From RSA9 sp036381195 (GTDB lineage Bacteria > Gemmatimonadota > Gemmatimonadetes > Longimicrobiales > RSA9), in contig DASVDH010000076.1 in the NCBI GenBank assembly GCA_036381195.1, positions 1 to 64,000 on the forward strand: a stretch of DNA of 64,000 nt, given 5' to 3'. Position 1 is the stretch's first letter. The number at the start of each line of letters is the position of its first letter. The notes below the pieces were generated by a model that saw nothing but the letters and a program-made list of their open reading frames with translations, ran no database searches and had not been told where the DNA came from. Made by a program: the position numbers and the translations under genes. Shown piece by piece: positions 15,920-24,402 of this stretch.

Positions 15920-17350
15920 TCAACCGCCGCCGGACGGGATGCCGCCCGGGATTCCGGGCTCCGTCATCGCCCGCGGATCGAGCACGGCCTCCAGCTCCTC
16001 GTCCGGCAGCAACTGCTTCGCGCGCGCCACCTCCCGCACCGTCCGGCCCTGCGCGTGCGCCTCCTTGGCCACGGCCGCTGCCGCGTCGTAGCCGATCCGC
16101 GGCGCGAGCGCCGTCCCCAGCGCCAGGTTGTCCTCGAGCAGCTCGCGGCAGCGCGCCTCGTTCGCCGTGATCCCGCTCACGCACTTGACCGCGAACACAT
16201 CCGCGGCGCGTGCCAGCAGCGAGACCGACTGCAGGAACGCCTGCGCCAGAACCGGCATCATCACGTTCAGCTCGAGGTAGCTCCCCAGGCCCGCCACCGT
16301 GACCGTCGTCTGGTTCCCCATCACTTGCGCGGCCGCCATCGTCACCGCTTCCGGGATCACCGGGTTCACCTTGCCCGGCATGATGCTCGACCCCGGCTGG
16401 ATCGCCGGCAGCGTGATCTCCGCCAGTCCCGCGCGCGGCCCGCTCGCCAGCAGCCGGATGTCGTTCGCGATCTTCGTCAGCGAAACCGCCAGCGTGTTCA
16501 GCGCGCCGTGCGCGTACACCATCGTGTCGCGGGTCCCCTGCCGCTCGAAGTGGTTCGAGGCCTCCCGGAACCGGATCCCCGCCATCACGGTGATCCGGTC
16601 GATCGCGCGCCGCGCGAACTCCGGGTGCGTGTTGATCCCCGTCCCCACGGCCGTCCCGCCGAGCGGCAGCTCGGCCATGTCTTCGCTCGCCTCCGTGAGA
16701 CGCCGCATCCCGTGCGTCAGCTGCGCGGCGTACCCGCTGAACTCCTGCCCCAGCCGCACCGGCGTGGCATCCATGAGATGCGTCCGCCCGGACTTCACGA
16801 TGTGATCGAACTCCGCCGCCTTCTCCGCCAGCGCCGATTCGAGCTTGGCCAGCGCCGGCAACAGGTCGTTCTGGATCGCGACCCGCGCCGCCACCTGCAT
16901 CGCCGTCGGGATCACGTCGTTCGACGACTGCCCGAGGTTCACGTGGTCGTTCGGGTGCACGCGCGTCGCCGCGCTGCCCGCGCCGCCGGCGAGGAGCTGC
17001 ATCGCCCGGTTCGCGATCACCTCGTTCGTGTTCATGTTCGTCGAGGTGCCGCTCCCGGTCTGGAAGATGTCCACCACGAAGTGCGCATCGTGCTCGCCCG
17101 CGATCACCTCGTCCGCCGCCGCCACGATCGCGCGCCCGATCTGCTCCGGCAGCAAGCCCAGCTCCATGTTCGTCTCGGCGGCCGCCTTCTTGATCATCCC
17201 CAGCGCCGCGATGAACCCGCGGGGGAAGCGCTGCCCGCTGATCGGGAAGTTCTCGACCGCCCGCTGCGTCTGTGCGCCCCAGAGTGCATCACGCGGCACC
17301 CGCATCTCACCCAGCGAGTCCCGCTCGATCCGGTAGTCGTTCGTGTCCAT
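15920..17350 (-). CDS. fumC: Fumarate hydratase, class II
   Basis: 476 aa from ATG at 17350. It interconverts fumarate and malate in the citric acid cycle, without an iron-sulfur cluster. The superfamily signature GSSIMPGKVNP, which carries the catalytic loop Ser, is intact; TGSGTSTNMN, GRTHLMDATPVRLGQE and the opening DSLGEMRVPRDALWGAQTQRA are typical FumC. An aspartase is the closest alternative, but the wording of the signature and N-terminus favours fumarase. An intrinsic terminator follows. Divergent from the SDR gene across 135 bases. Confidence 0.95.
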   Translation of the reverse strand: MDTNDYRIERDSLGEMRVPRDALWGAQTQRAVENFPISGQRFPRGFIAALGMIKKAAAETNMELGLLPEQIGRAIVAAADEVIAGEHDAHFVVDIFQTGSGTSTNMNTNEVIANRAMQLLAGGAGSAATRVHPNDHVNLGQSSNDVIPTAMQVAARVAIQNDLLPALAKLESALAEKAAEFDHIVKSGRTHLMDATPVRLGQEFSGYAAQLTHGMRRLTEASEDMAELPLGGTAVGTGINTHPEFARRAIDRITVMAGIRFREASNHFERQGTRDTMVYAHGALNTLAVSLTKIANDIRLLASGPRAGLAEITLPAIQPGSSIMPGKVNPVIPEAVTMAAAQVMGNQTTVTVAGLGSYLELNVMMPVLAQAFLQSVSLLARAADVFAVKCVSGITANEARCRELLEDNLALGTALAPRIGYDAAAAVAKEAHAQGRTVREVARAKQLLPDEELEAVLDPRAMTEPGIPGGIPSGGG

Positions 17351-17450
17351 GCTCCGCAAGCTCCGCCCGTCTCGTTCCGTGCTCTGCCGCGTCCGGCCCG
17401 GCACCCCGCTGCCCGGGCCCGCCGGGTCCGTCCGCACCCGCGCAGTCTAA

Positions 17451-17479
17451 TTGCTCCCCCGACCTTCCGCCACTACTAT
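17451..17479 (+). promoter_or_regulatory. Promoter of the SDR gene, probably leaderless
   Basis: TTGCTC (17451-17456), exactly 17 bases, then TACTAT (17474-17479). The predicted start of transcription is 6-7 bases later, at or next to the ATG at 17486, so the mRNA would have little or no 5' leader. Confidence 0.55.
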
Positions 17480-17485
17480 AGCCGC

Positions 17486-18217
17486 ATGGAGGTCCCTGGC
17501 CGGGTCGCGCTCGTCACCGGCGGCGCCCGCCGCCTCGGCCGCGCACTCGCTCTCGCCCTCGCGCGCGCGGGCGCGGACGTCGTGATCAATTACTTCCGTT
17601 CTGCGGAGGCCGCCGAGGCAACCGTTGGGGAGATCGCGGCCCTGGGGCGCCGCGCCATCGCGCTGCAGGGCGATGTCTCGCGCCGCGCCGACGCGCTCAC
17701 GCTCATCCGGCGCACGGCCGAGGCGTTCGGCCGTCTCGACATCCTGGTGAACAGCGCGGCGACCTTCGAGCAAGCCCCGCTCCTCGCCGTCGCCGAAGAA
17801 GACTGGGACCGCGTCCTCGCCGTCAACCTGAAGGGCCCGTTCCTGCTCAGCCAGGCCGCCGCGCCCCTGCTCCGCCGCGATGGCGGCGGCGTGATCATCA
17901 ACCTCGCGGATCTGTCCGCCTTCCAGCCCTGGCCGTCCTTTCCGCACCACAGTGTCTCCAAGGCCGGCCTCGTGCACCTCACCCGCGTCCTCGCGCGCGC
18001 TCTCGCCCCGGACATCCGGGCCAACTGCATCGCGCCGGGCGCCGTGCTGCCGCCGGAGGACTACACCGAGGAGCAGCTCCGCGCCTCCCGGGAGCGGACG
18101 GCCCTCAAGCGCCTCGGTAGCCCGGAGGACGTGTGCCGCGCCCTGCTCTTCCTGGTCGAGAGCGATTACATCACCGGCGAGACCATCGTCGTGGACGGTG
18201 GAAGGATGTTGCTGTAG
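17486..18217 (+). CDS. Short-chain dehydrogenase/reductase, pteridine-reductase-like, with His at the catalytic Tyr position
   Basis: 243 aa. The NAD(P)-binding motif TGGARRLGRA is at residues 11-20, and DILVNSA marks strand 4. The usual YxxxK is read as HxxxK here (His155, Lys159 in PHHSVSKAGL), and the region before it is INLADLSAF instead of the common xISS. The C-terminus (DYITGETIVVDGGRML) is standard SDR. GGARR at the cofactor loop suggests NADPH. The NLADLSA...SKAGL arrangement resembles pteridine reductases. The missing Tyr makes chemistry uncertain. The PBP gene starts 18 bases downstream. Confidence 0.85.
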   Translation: MEVPGRVALVTGGARRLGRALALALARAGADVVINYFRSAEAAEATVGEIAALGRRAIALQGDVSRRADALTLIRRTAEAFGRLDILVNSAATFEQAPLLAVAEEDWDRVLAVNLKGPFLLSQAAAPLLRRDGGGVIINLADLSAFQPWPSFPHHSVSKAGLVHLTRVLARALAPDIRANCIAPGAVLPPEDYTEEQLRASRERTALKRLGSPEDVCRALLFLVESDYITGETIVVDGGRMLL

Positions 18218-18234
18218 CGGTGTATGAACGCGGC

Positions 18235-20310
18235 ATGATGCCAAGGTTCCTCTACGCGGTCGCGGCTGTCGTCGTCGCATCGGCGGCGGGGGGCGGCCTG
18301 ATCACCGCCACGGTCACGGACGAGTGCCCGCCGGTTGCCGCTCTCAAGGCCTACCGGCCGCCCGAGGCGAGCCGCGTCTTCACCGAGGACGGCTCCCTCC
18401 TCGCCGACCTCTCGCCCCAGCGCCGCATCGTCGTCGAGCTGGACCAGATCCCCGCCATCGTCCGGGACGGCTTCGTCGCCGTCGAGGATCGCCGCTTCTG
18501 GGAGCACGACGGCGTGGATTACCGCGGCGTCGCCCGCGCCGTCTGGCGTGACCTGACCTCGCTGTCCCTCAAGGAGGGATTCAGCACCATCCCCATGCAG
18601 CTCGCGCGGAACGTCTTCCCGGAGCAGCTCCCGCGCGGCAAGAAGTTCTCCCGCAAGATCTGCGAGGTCCGCCTCGCGCGCCAGATCGAGGACGAGTTCT
18701 CGAAGCGCGAGATCCTCGAGCTGTACCTCAACCAGATCTACCTGGGCGACGGGCTCTACGGCGTCGAGGCCGCGGCGCAGGGGTACTTCGGCAAGGAGGT
18801 CGCCCGCCTCACACCGGCGGAAGCCGCGCTCCTCGTGGCGCTGGTGCGGAGCCCCGAGGGCTACAACCCCCGCAAGCACCCGATGACCGCCATCCAGCGG
18901 CGCAACGTGGTCCTCGGCGTGATGGCGCGGGAGGGCGTCCTGACCGAAGCCGAGGCGGAGCGCGCGAAGCGGGAGCCCCTGCGGCTCGCGCCGCCGCTCG
19001 AGGCCGCCGGCCGCGCGCCGTATGCGGTTGCCGCCGTGCGCCGGGAGCTGCGCGAGCGCTTCGGGCCCGACGCGGACATCCAGGGGCTGCGCGTCTACAC
19101 CAGCCTCGATCCCGAGCTGCAGCAGGCCGCGCGGGAGGCCCTCGTGGGGCAGATCGAGCGCATCGAATCCGGCGCCTACGGCCGCTACCGCCATCCGCGG
19201 CCGGCCGCGGGCGCGGTCGAGCCGGACAGCGCGGCCTCGCCCTACCTCCAGGGCATGATCATCGCCCTGGACCCGCACGACGGCCGGATCCGCGCCCTCG
19301 TCGGCGGCCGGGACTTCGCGCTCTCCCAGTTCGACCGCGCCCTCCAGGCACGGCGCCAGCCCGGCTCCGCCTTCAAGCCCATCGTGTACGCGGCCGCGCT
19401 CCAGCAGCGCATCCCGCCCACCACCCGGATCGATGCGAGCCCCGTCAGCATCGACAACGCCGGCTCGCCGGTCTGGCAGCCGGATGACCACCTGGCCGAT
19501 TCGATGTCCACGATCACGCTGCGGGATGCGCTGGCGCTCTCCTCGAACAACGCCACGGTCCGCCTCGGCCAGTGGATCGGCGTGCCGCGCGTGATCGACA
19601 TGGCAAGGGCGCTGGGCATCACCACTCCGATCCCGCCCTACCCTTCCATCAGCATCGGCTCCGCCGAGGTCGTGCCCGCCGAGCTCGTCGCCGCCTACGC
19701 CGCGTTCGCCAACGGCGGCTACCGCGTGGAGCCACACCTCATCACGCGCGTCGAGGACGCGCACGGCAATCTCCTGTGGCAACGCCCGTTCGAGCGCCGG
19801 CGCGCGCTCGAGGAGGGCGCCGCCTTCCTCACGCTCAGTCTGATGGAGGACGTGATCGAGCGGGGCACGGGCAGCGCGGTCCGCCGGCTCGGCTTCTGGC
19901 TGCCCGCAGCGGGCAAGACCGGGACGACGAACCAGAGCAAGGATGCCTGGTTCATTGGCATGACGCCCGACCTCGTCGCCGGCGTCTGGATCGGCTTCGA
20001 CCGCCCGCAACGCATCGTCGCGAACGGCAGCGGCGGCTCCCTCGCGGCGCCGGCATGGGCCGAGTTCATGAAGGCGGCCTACTCGGCCCGCCCCGCACCC
20101 GCCGCCTGGGTCCCGCCGCCCTCCGTGATCAGCGTCCCGGTGGATCGGGCGACCGGCAGTCTCGCCACCCACCACTGCCCGGCCGAGCAGGTGCGGATCG
20201 AGTACTTCCTGCCCGGCACCGAACCGCGCGAGTACTGCCCGCTCCACCCCGAGAGCGGCGCGGAGCGCTTCTTCCGCCGCCTCTGGGAGGGCTTCCGCGG
20301 GATTTTCTGA
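18235..20310 (+). CDS. Bifunctional penicillin-binding protein, class A (PBP1A-like)
   Basis: 691 aa. One N-terminal membrane helix (LYAVAAVVVASAAGGG) anchors it. The glycosyltransferase 51 domain has the catalytic Glu84 in AVEDRRFWEHDG; the next motif, usually GGSTITQQ, reads EGFSTIPMQLARN. The transpeptidase domain has SAFK (nucleophile Ser), SSN and KTGTTNQ. It polymerises and crosslinks peptidoglycan in the periplasm. The start at two adjacent ATGs (18235/18238) is not backed by a strong ribosome site; a GTG at 18220 is another option. A cysteine pair sits near the C-terminus (HHCP...EYCP). Confidence 0.93.
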   Translation: MMPRFLYAVAAVVVASAAGGGLITATVTDECPPVAALKAYRPPEASRVFTEDGSLLADLSPQRRIVVELDQIPAIVRDGFVAVEDRRFWEHDGVDYRGVARAVWRDLTSLSLKEGFSTIPMQLARNVFPEQLPRGKKFSRKICEVRLARQIEDEFSKREILELYLNQIYLGDGLYGVEAAAQGYFGKEVARLTPAEAALLVALVRSPEGYNPRKHPMTAIQRRNVVLGVMAREGVLTEAEAERAKREPLRLAPPLEAAGRAPYAVAAVRRELRERFGPDADIQGLRVYTSLDPELQQAAREALVGQIERIESGAYGRYRHPRPAAGAVEPDSAASPYLQGMIIALDPHDGRIRALVGGRDFALSQFDRALQARRQPGSAFKPIVYAAALQQRIPPTTRIDASPVSIDNAGSPVWQPDDHLADSMSTITLRDALALSSNNATVRLGQWIGVPRVIDMARALGITTPIPPYPSISIGSAEVVPAELVAAYAAFANGGYRVEPHLITRVEDAHGNLLWQRPFERRRALEEGAAFLTLSLMEDVIERGTGSAVRRLGFWLPAAGKTGTTNQSKDAWFIGMTPDLVAGVWIGFDRPQRIVANGSGGSLAAPAWAEFMKAAYSARPAPAAWVPPPSVISVPVDRATGSLATHHCPAEQVRIEYFLPGTEPREYCPLHPESGAERFFRRLWEGFRGIF

Positions 20311-20320
20311 GGACGGCCGA

Positions 20321-20455
20321 GGACGTTCACGTGGACGTTTACGTTTACGAGTACGAGTACGAGTACGAGTACGAGTACGCTGGCTCGTGCTCGTAAACGT
20401 AAACGTACTCGTAAACGTGCACGGGCACGGGCACGGGCATGGACATAGGCACGGG
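20321..20455. repeat. Inverted hexamer-repeat element (copy 1), between convergent PBP and trxB genes
   Basis: Left arm: ten successive 6-base units starting ACG (ACGTTC, ACGTGG, ACGTTT twice, ACGAGT five times, ACGCTG). Right arm: successive units starting CGT or CGG (CGTGCT, CGTAAA twice, CGTACT, CGTAAA, CGTGCA, CGGGCA twice). Right-arm units are reverse complements of left-arm units (ACGAGT/ACTCGT, ACGTTT/AAACGT), so the whole can fold as one long hairpin. It fills most of the space between two stop codons. The same type of element recurs before the gyrB stop. Confidence 0.9.
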
Positions 20456-20469
20456 CCCGTGCCGCCTCC

Positions 20470-21498
20470 CTACCCCTCTTCCGCCGGCGCGGGCGCCTCC
20501 GCCGTCTCCAGCACGGGGACCTCCCCGATGCCGCGGCGCGCCAGCCACCGCTCCGCCTCCAGCGCGGCCATGCACCCGGTGCCCGCCGCCGTCACCGCCT
20601 GCCGGTAGTAGTCGTCCATCACATCGCCGGCCGCGAACACGCCCTCGACGCTCGTCGCCGTCCGCCACGGCTTCGTCTTGATGTAGCCGTGCGGCGTCAG
20701 CTCGAGCTGCCCTTGCAGGAACCCGGTGTTCGGCGTGTGGCCGATCGCGACGAACAGGCCCCCCACCTCGAGATCGCTCGTTTCGCCCGTCACCGTGTCC
20801 TCCAATCGAACGCCGGTGATCGCGTCGTAGCCGAGCACCTCGGTGACCCGCTTGTTCCACAGCACGCGGATCTTCGGATGCCGCAGCACCCGCTCCGCCA
20901 TGATCTTGGACGCGCGGAACCGGTCGCGCCGATGGATGATGACCGTCTCGCTCGAGAACTTCGTCGTGTAGAGGGCCTCCTCCATCGCCGTGTCCCCGCC
21001 GCCCACCACGGCCAGCCGCTTGTTCCGGTAAATGGGCAGCGCGGAGTCGCACACCGCGCAGGCGGACACCCCGCCGCCCGTCTGCGCGAGGCGTTCCTCG
21101 TTCGGCACGCCCAGCCACTTCGCATTCGCGCCCGTCGCCACGATCACCGCCAGCGCCTCGACCGGCTCCGAGTGGCTCGGCACGATTCGGAACGGGTGAC
21201 GCGAGAAGTCCACCTCCACCACGTTCTCCATGACCGCGCGCGTGCCGAAGCGCAGCGCCTGCTGCTTCAGCCGCCCCATCAGCTCCGGGCCCGTGATCCC
21301 CTCCGGAAAACCCGGGAAATTCTCGACCTCCGTCGTGTTCATGAGCTGCCCGCCGGGGATCGTGATCCCCATCGGCTCGCCCTCGTAGACCACCGGCCCG
21401 AGGTTCGCACGCGCCGCGTAGATCGCCGCCGTCCACGCCGCCGGGCCAGACCCGATGATCACCAGCGTTTCCACCCTACGTTCCCTGTCCATTGCCAT
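20470..21498 (-). CDS. trxB: Thioredoxin-disulfide reductase
   Basis: 342 aa, slightly longer than the usual ~320 through both termini. It reduces thioredoxin with NADPH and FAD. FAD-binding IIGSGPAAWTAAIYAAR is at the N-terminus; NAD-binding VVGGGDTAMEEA is in the middle; the redox pair is Cys147/Cys150 in SACAVCD (usually CATC). GVFAAGDVMDDYYRQAVTAAGTGC closes the FAD site. The C-terminal 20 residues are Glu/Ala/Pro-rich. The upstream region contains the 16-bp minisatellite. Confidence 0.94.
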   Translation of the reverse strand: MAMDRERRVETLVIIGSGPAAWTAAIYAARANLGPVVYEGEPMGITIPGGQLMNTTEVENFPGFPEGITGPELMGRLKQQALRFGTRAVMENVVEVDFSRHPFRIVPSHSEPVEALAVIVATGANAKWLGVPNEERLAQTGGGVSACAVCDSALPIYRNKRLAVVGGGDTAMEEALYTTKFSSETVIIHRRDRFRASKIMAERVLRHPKIRVLWNKRVTEVLGYDAITGVRLEDTVTGETSDLEVGGLFVAIGHTPNTGFLQGQLELTPHGYIKTKPWRTATSVEGVFAAGDVMDDYYRQAVTAAGTGCMAALEAERWLARRGIGEVPVLETAEAPAPAEEG

Positions 21499-22037
21499 CC
21501 TGGTTCGAGCTGCCCCCGGCGCAGCCCTCCCGACCGCGCCACGGGTCAGCGCCTCCGCACCTCGCCGGCCGCCGCCCCTGCTCGCTCAACGCGCCAGCCG
21601 CAACATAGGTTCCGAAAAAGGAGCGGGGCAACCGCGTGCCGGCGTCGTCGGCCCCGGGCCACAGCGGCCGTGAGCCACCTCAGCCGCGGACCACCTCAGC
21701 GACAGGCCACCGCGGCCGCGGACCACATCGGCTGCGAGCGGCCTCGGCCGCGGGCCGCCTCGGCGGCGAGCCACTTCGGTGGCAGGCCACCCCGGCCGGA
21801 GGCCGCCTCGGCGGCGGACCACCTCGGCCCCAAGCCACCTCGGCCCCAAGCCACCTCGGCCGCGGGCCACCTCAGCGGCAGGGCTCCTCGGCCGCGGGCT
21901 CCCCCGGCCGCGGCCGTCGCCCTCCTCCCCGCATCGCCCCTCGTCGTGCGACGTTCTGCCGCCTTCTGTTGCGCATTTGCATCTGGCGCACGGCCGCTCT
22001 CCGTGCTAACTTGCCAGCCGGCCCTCAAGGGATTCAC
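21499..22037. other. Divergent intergenic region trxB / unknown operon
   Basis: 539 bases separating two divergent transcription units. Its middle is the tandem 16-bp repeat listed separately. The last ~30 bases carry AAGGGA as ribosome site of the plus-strand gene. I found no convincing -35/-10 pair; the promoters must lie on either side of, or inside, the repeat. Confidence 0.5.
21672..21914. repeat. 16-bp tandem minisatellite, 15 units
   Basis: Units follow the pattern CCACCTCGGCCGCGGR, with starts at 21675, 21691, 21707, 21723 and so on to 21899, in strict 16-base register. Individual units differ at one to five bases (for example CCACTTCGGTGGCAGG, CCACCCCGGCCGGAGG). As 16 is not a multiple of three, a coding explanation would need a 48-base super-period. 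Both strands are open over part of it, but translations are Arg/Gly/Ala-rich noise. Most likely non-coding. Confidence 0.92.
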
Positions 22038-22781
22038 ATGAGCGTCGCCTCTCCCCGATCGTTTATCGAAGCAGGAGCAGAGCGCCTGCTCTGCTCGCTC
22101 ACGGGCATCGTCTCGGCCCGCGTGGTCGCCGACAGGGACGGCCACCTCCAGGAGGTCCATGTCCTCGCCACCGACGACCTGCACCCGAAGCAAGTGGTCC
22201 GCAACGTGGAGTCGGCACTGCGCGCCGGGCTCGGCCTCGACCTCGATCGCCGCATCGTCAGCGTCGCCCAGGTGCGAGCCGAGGATGTGGAGCCAGATTG
22301 CCGCATCGGGCCCCTACCGCGACCCGACCGCGCCACGGCGCGCGCCGCCGCACCCGTCCCGGCGGCCCCCACCCCGCCGCGCGGACGCCTCCTCTTCGCC
22401 CGCTTCGACGCCCGCTGCGACACCGCCCAGCGCGCCATGTGCCGGGTCGTGCTGACGCGCGACGGTCGCGAGTTCGTGGGAACGGGCGAGGGGCCGGCGA
22501 CCGTGCCGGGCAGAGCGGAAGCCGCCGCGCGTGCCGTGTTCGCGGCCCTCGCCGACGCGAACGAGGCCCAACCCCTGGGCCTCGAGGGCGCTTCCGTCGT
22601 CGATGCGCACGGCCGCACGTACGTGCTGGTCGCTGCCTGTGGACTCCAGGGACGCAGGTCCGTCTCGCTCGCCGGAGCAGCGCCGCTCAATCGGTCACCC
22701 GAAGAGGCGGCCATTCTGGCCTCACTCCAGGCGGCCAACCGGTGGGCCAACTCTCCTCTCGCACAAGGGGTCAAGCCGTGA
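22038..22781 (+). CDS. Unknown protein A, related to the protein encoded at 24399-25151
   Basis: 247 aa from ATG with AAGGGA upstream. N-terminal domain (residues ~8-80): RLLCSLTGIVSARVVADRDGHLQEVHVLAT, then PKQVVRNVESALRAGLGLDLDRRIVSVAQV, an alpha/beta pattern. A proline-rich linker near residues 95-120 leads to a second domain (residues ~125-235) with RCDTAQRAMCRVVLTRDGREFVGTG, RAEAAARAVFAALADAN and LEGASVVDAHGRTYVLVAA. The same two-domain layout occurs in the last gene of this operon. No signal peptide or membrane helix. Its stop overlaps the next gene (GTGA). Function unknown. Confidence 0.75.
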   Translation: MSVASPRSFIEAGAERLLCSLTGIVSARVVADRDGHLQEVHVLATDDLHPKQVVRNVESALRAGLGLDLDRRIVSVAQVRAEDVEPDCRIGPLPRPDRATARAAAPVPAAPTPPRGRLLFARFDARCDTAQRAMCRVVLTRDGREFVGTGEGPATVPGRAEAAARAVFAALADANEAQPLGLEGASVVDAHGRTYVLVAACGLQGRRSVSLAGAAPLNRSPEEAAILASLQAANRWANSPLAQGVKP

Positions 22782-23050
22782 AGGAGCCCATCGTCCTCCT
22801 GTTCCGCCCGCGCAGGCCGGGCGAGGCCTTCGAGATCTGGCACGTCGCACCCCGGGCCGATGGTGAGGCCAGCATCATCGTCGAGCGCGAGGACCCCGCC
22901 CACGGCGGCTACCTGACCGTCGGCTGGCCTTTTGGCGCGCCGATTGCACGGCTCACCCGGCTCGTCGAGGCGGAGGCGGACCGGGTCCTCCCCGCGGCGC
23001 CACAGACCATCAAGCGACTGCGCGAGCTTACCAAAGGCAAAGTGGCCTGA
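22778..23050 (+). CDS. Small unknown protein B, 90 aa
   Basis: GTG start overlapping the previous stop. The sequence (KEPIVLLFRPRRPGEAFEIWHVAPR, then IIVEREDPAHGGYLTVGWPFG) looks like a compact mostly-beta fold ending in a basic helix (QTIKRLRELTKGKVA). No motif recognised. Position in a tight operon between protein A and the kinase suggests a partner or adaptor. Confidence 0.65.
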   Translation: MKEPIVLLFRPRRPGEAFEIWHVAPRADGEASIIVEREDPAHGGYLTVGWPFGAPIARLTRLVEAEADRVLPAAPQTIKRLRELTKGKVA

Positions 23051-23109
23051 CCCCGCGTCGGCCAGGAGACGACCGGCTCGCGCAGGCGATTCACAGCCAC
23101 AACACGCCG

Positions 23110-24402
23110 GTGCATCGCGTGACCGACCACCGCCAGCCGTCGCAGGTACCGCAGGGGACCGCGGGAATGCCCACCCGCCGGGGCTTGCGCCGCCTGCTCA
23201 ACCGGCTCGGCGGGCTGCTCCGCCACGAGATCAACAACCCGCTCCAGGCCATCCTGTCCGAGGCCGAGATGCTCGCGGAGCGCGGTGCGCGCGACGAAAT
23301 GGACGTCCAGGCCGCCGCCCAGGCCATCGAGGCCGCGGCCCGCCGGATCGCCGCCGTCGTGGCCGAGTTCGAGCAGAACGCGGCTCGCGAGCTGGCCGGA
23401 GAGCTGGCCCGCGCCCGGTCCACTCCGGCAACCGGCCAGCTCGTCCGCGTGCTCGCCGCCGAGCTCAATCTCATCGCGCGCCACGCCGAGTCCGCCTTCC
23501 AGGGCCCGGAGGCCGCGCGGCTCCAGCCACGCCTCCGCCGCGTCGCGCGCCTCGCCCACGCCTGGCTGGCCACCGGCGCCCGCTTGCGCCCCAGATACGC
23601 CGCCGCTCCGCCGGAGCAGGAGCCCACACCTGCTGCGCCCGCGCATCACGGCGGCGGCGCCGCGGTCCGCGCCCTCGCCTTCCGCCTCCAACGGCTCGAA
23701 TCCGAGCATCGCCGCCTCCAGGAGCACCTCGAAAAGCGGGAGCGCTTCTGGCGCTTTGCCACCCACGAGCTGCGAAACGCCGCAAACGCATTCGTTTCCT
23801 GGGCCTACGTCTTGCGTCGCTCCGAGATCGGCAACGCCCCCTGGTTCGCGCCGCTCGCCCGCGCCGCCGAGGCCATGCTCCGCCGGACCGAGGAGGCGCT
23901 CGAGTTGCAGGGCAGCACCCGGACCGATTTCGATTTCCGCATCGAAAACGTCAATCTCGTCGAGGCCGCCAGGGAGGCGCTCGAGATGATCCGGCCCGCC
24001 GCCGACCAGCACAACCTCACGCTCGCCCTGGCTGCACCGCCCGGCGGCGAGCCGGTCTGGGCACAGGCGGATCCCGACCGTCTCCAGCAGATCCTGCAGA
24101 ACCTGCTCCGGAACGCGATCGGCGCGACACCGCCCGGTGGCTCCATCTGCATCACCGTGCGCCAGGACGCACGCTTCGCCACTCTCGAGGTGGAGGACAC
24201 CGGCCGCGGAATCCCGTCGGACGCCGCAGCCACCCTGTTCCAGGTCGAGCGCCCCGTCGCCGCGGACCAGGTCGGGCACGGGCTCGGCCTGCCCCTCTCG
24301 CGCCACCTCGCCGAGCTGATGCGCGGGTCGCTCGAGTTCCAGCCGGCCGCCGAGTCCGCCGGCGCCCGCTTCGTGCTTCGCCTTCCCCGGGCAAGTCCGT
24401 GA
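23110..24402 (+). CDS. Soluble histidine kinase with two H-boxes
   Basis: 430 aa from a GTG; an ATG at 23167 is the alternative start. Two HisKA-like motifs are visible: His39 in LRHEINNPLQAIL and His219 in FATHELRNAANAF, the latter preceded by a coiled coil (FRLQRLESEHRRLQEHLEKRE). A single HATPase domain follows with the N-box NLLRNAIGA, G1 box DTGRGIP and G2 box GHGLGLPLS. No membrane helix or sensor domain such as PAS is seen. It lies between unknown proteins A/B and D, overlapping D by GTGA. No response regulator is in the operon; the nearest is at 28175-28582 on the other strand. Confidence 0.85.
   Translation: MHRVTDHRQPSQVPQGTAGMPTRRGLRRLLNRLGGLLRHEINNPLQAILSEAEMLAERGARDEMDVQAAAQAIEAAARRIAAVVAEFEQNAARELAGELARARSTPATGQLVRVLAAELNLIARHAESAFQGPEAARLQPRLRRVARLAHAWLATGARLRPRYAAAPPEQEPTPAAPAHHGGGAAVRALAFRLQRLESEHRRLQEHLEKRERFWRFATHELRNAANAFVSWAYVLRRSEIGNAPWFAPLARAAEAMLRRTEEALELQGSTRTDFDFRIENVNLVEAAREALEMIRPAADQHNLTLALAAPPGGEPVWAQADPDRLQQILQNLLRNAIGATPPGGSICITVRQDARFATLEVEDTGRGIPSDAAATLFQVERPVAADQVGHGLGLPLSRHLAELMRGSLEFQPAAESAGARFVLRLPRASP

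Noticed and set aside
20336..20396. Tyr-Glu repeat peptide (YEYEYEY) encoded by the hexamer array
   Set aside because: It is the tail of a frame shadowing the PBP gene with no ribosome site; the repeat is explained better as intergenic DNA.
21455..22041. Long open frames through the 16-bp minisatellite
   Set aside because: Repeat length is not a multiple of three, translations are low-complexity Arg/Gly/Ala, and frames are open on both strands, as expected for GC-rich repeats.
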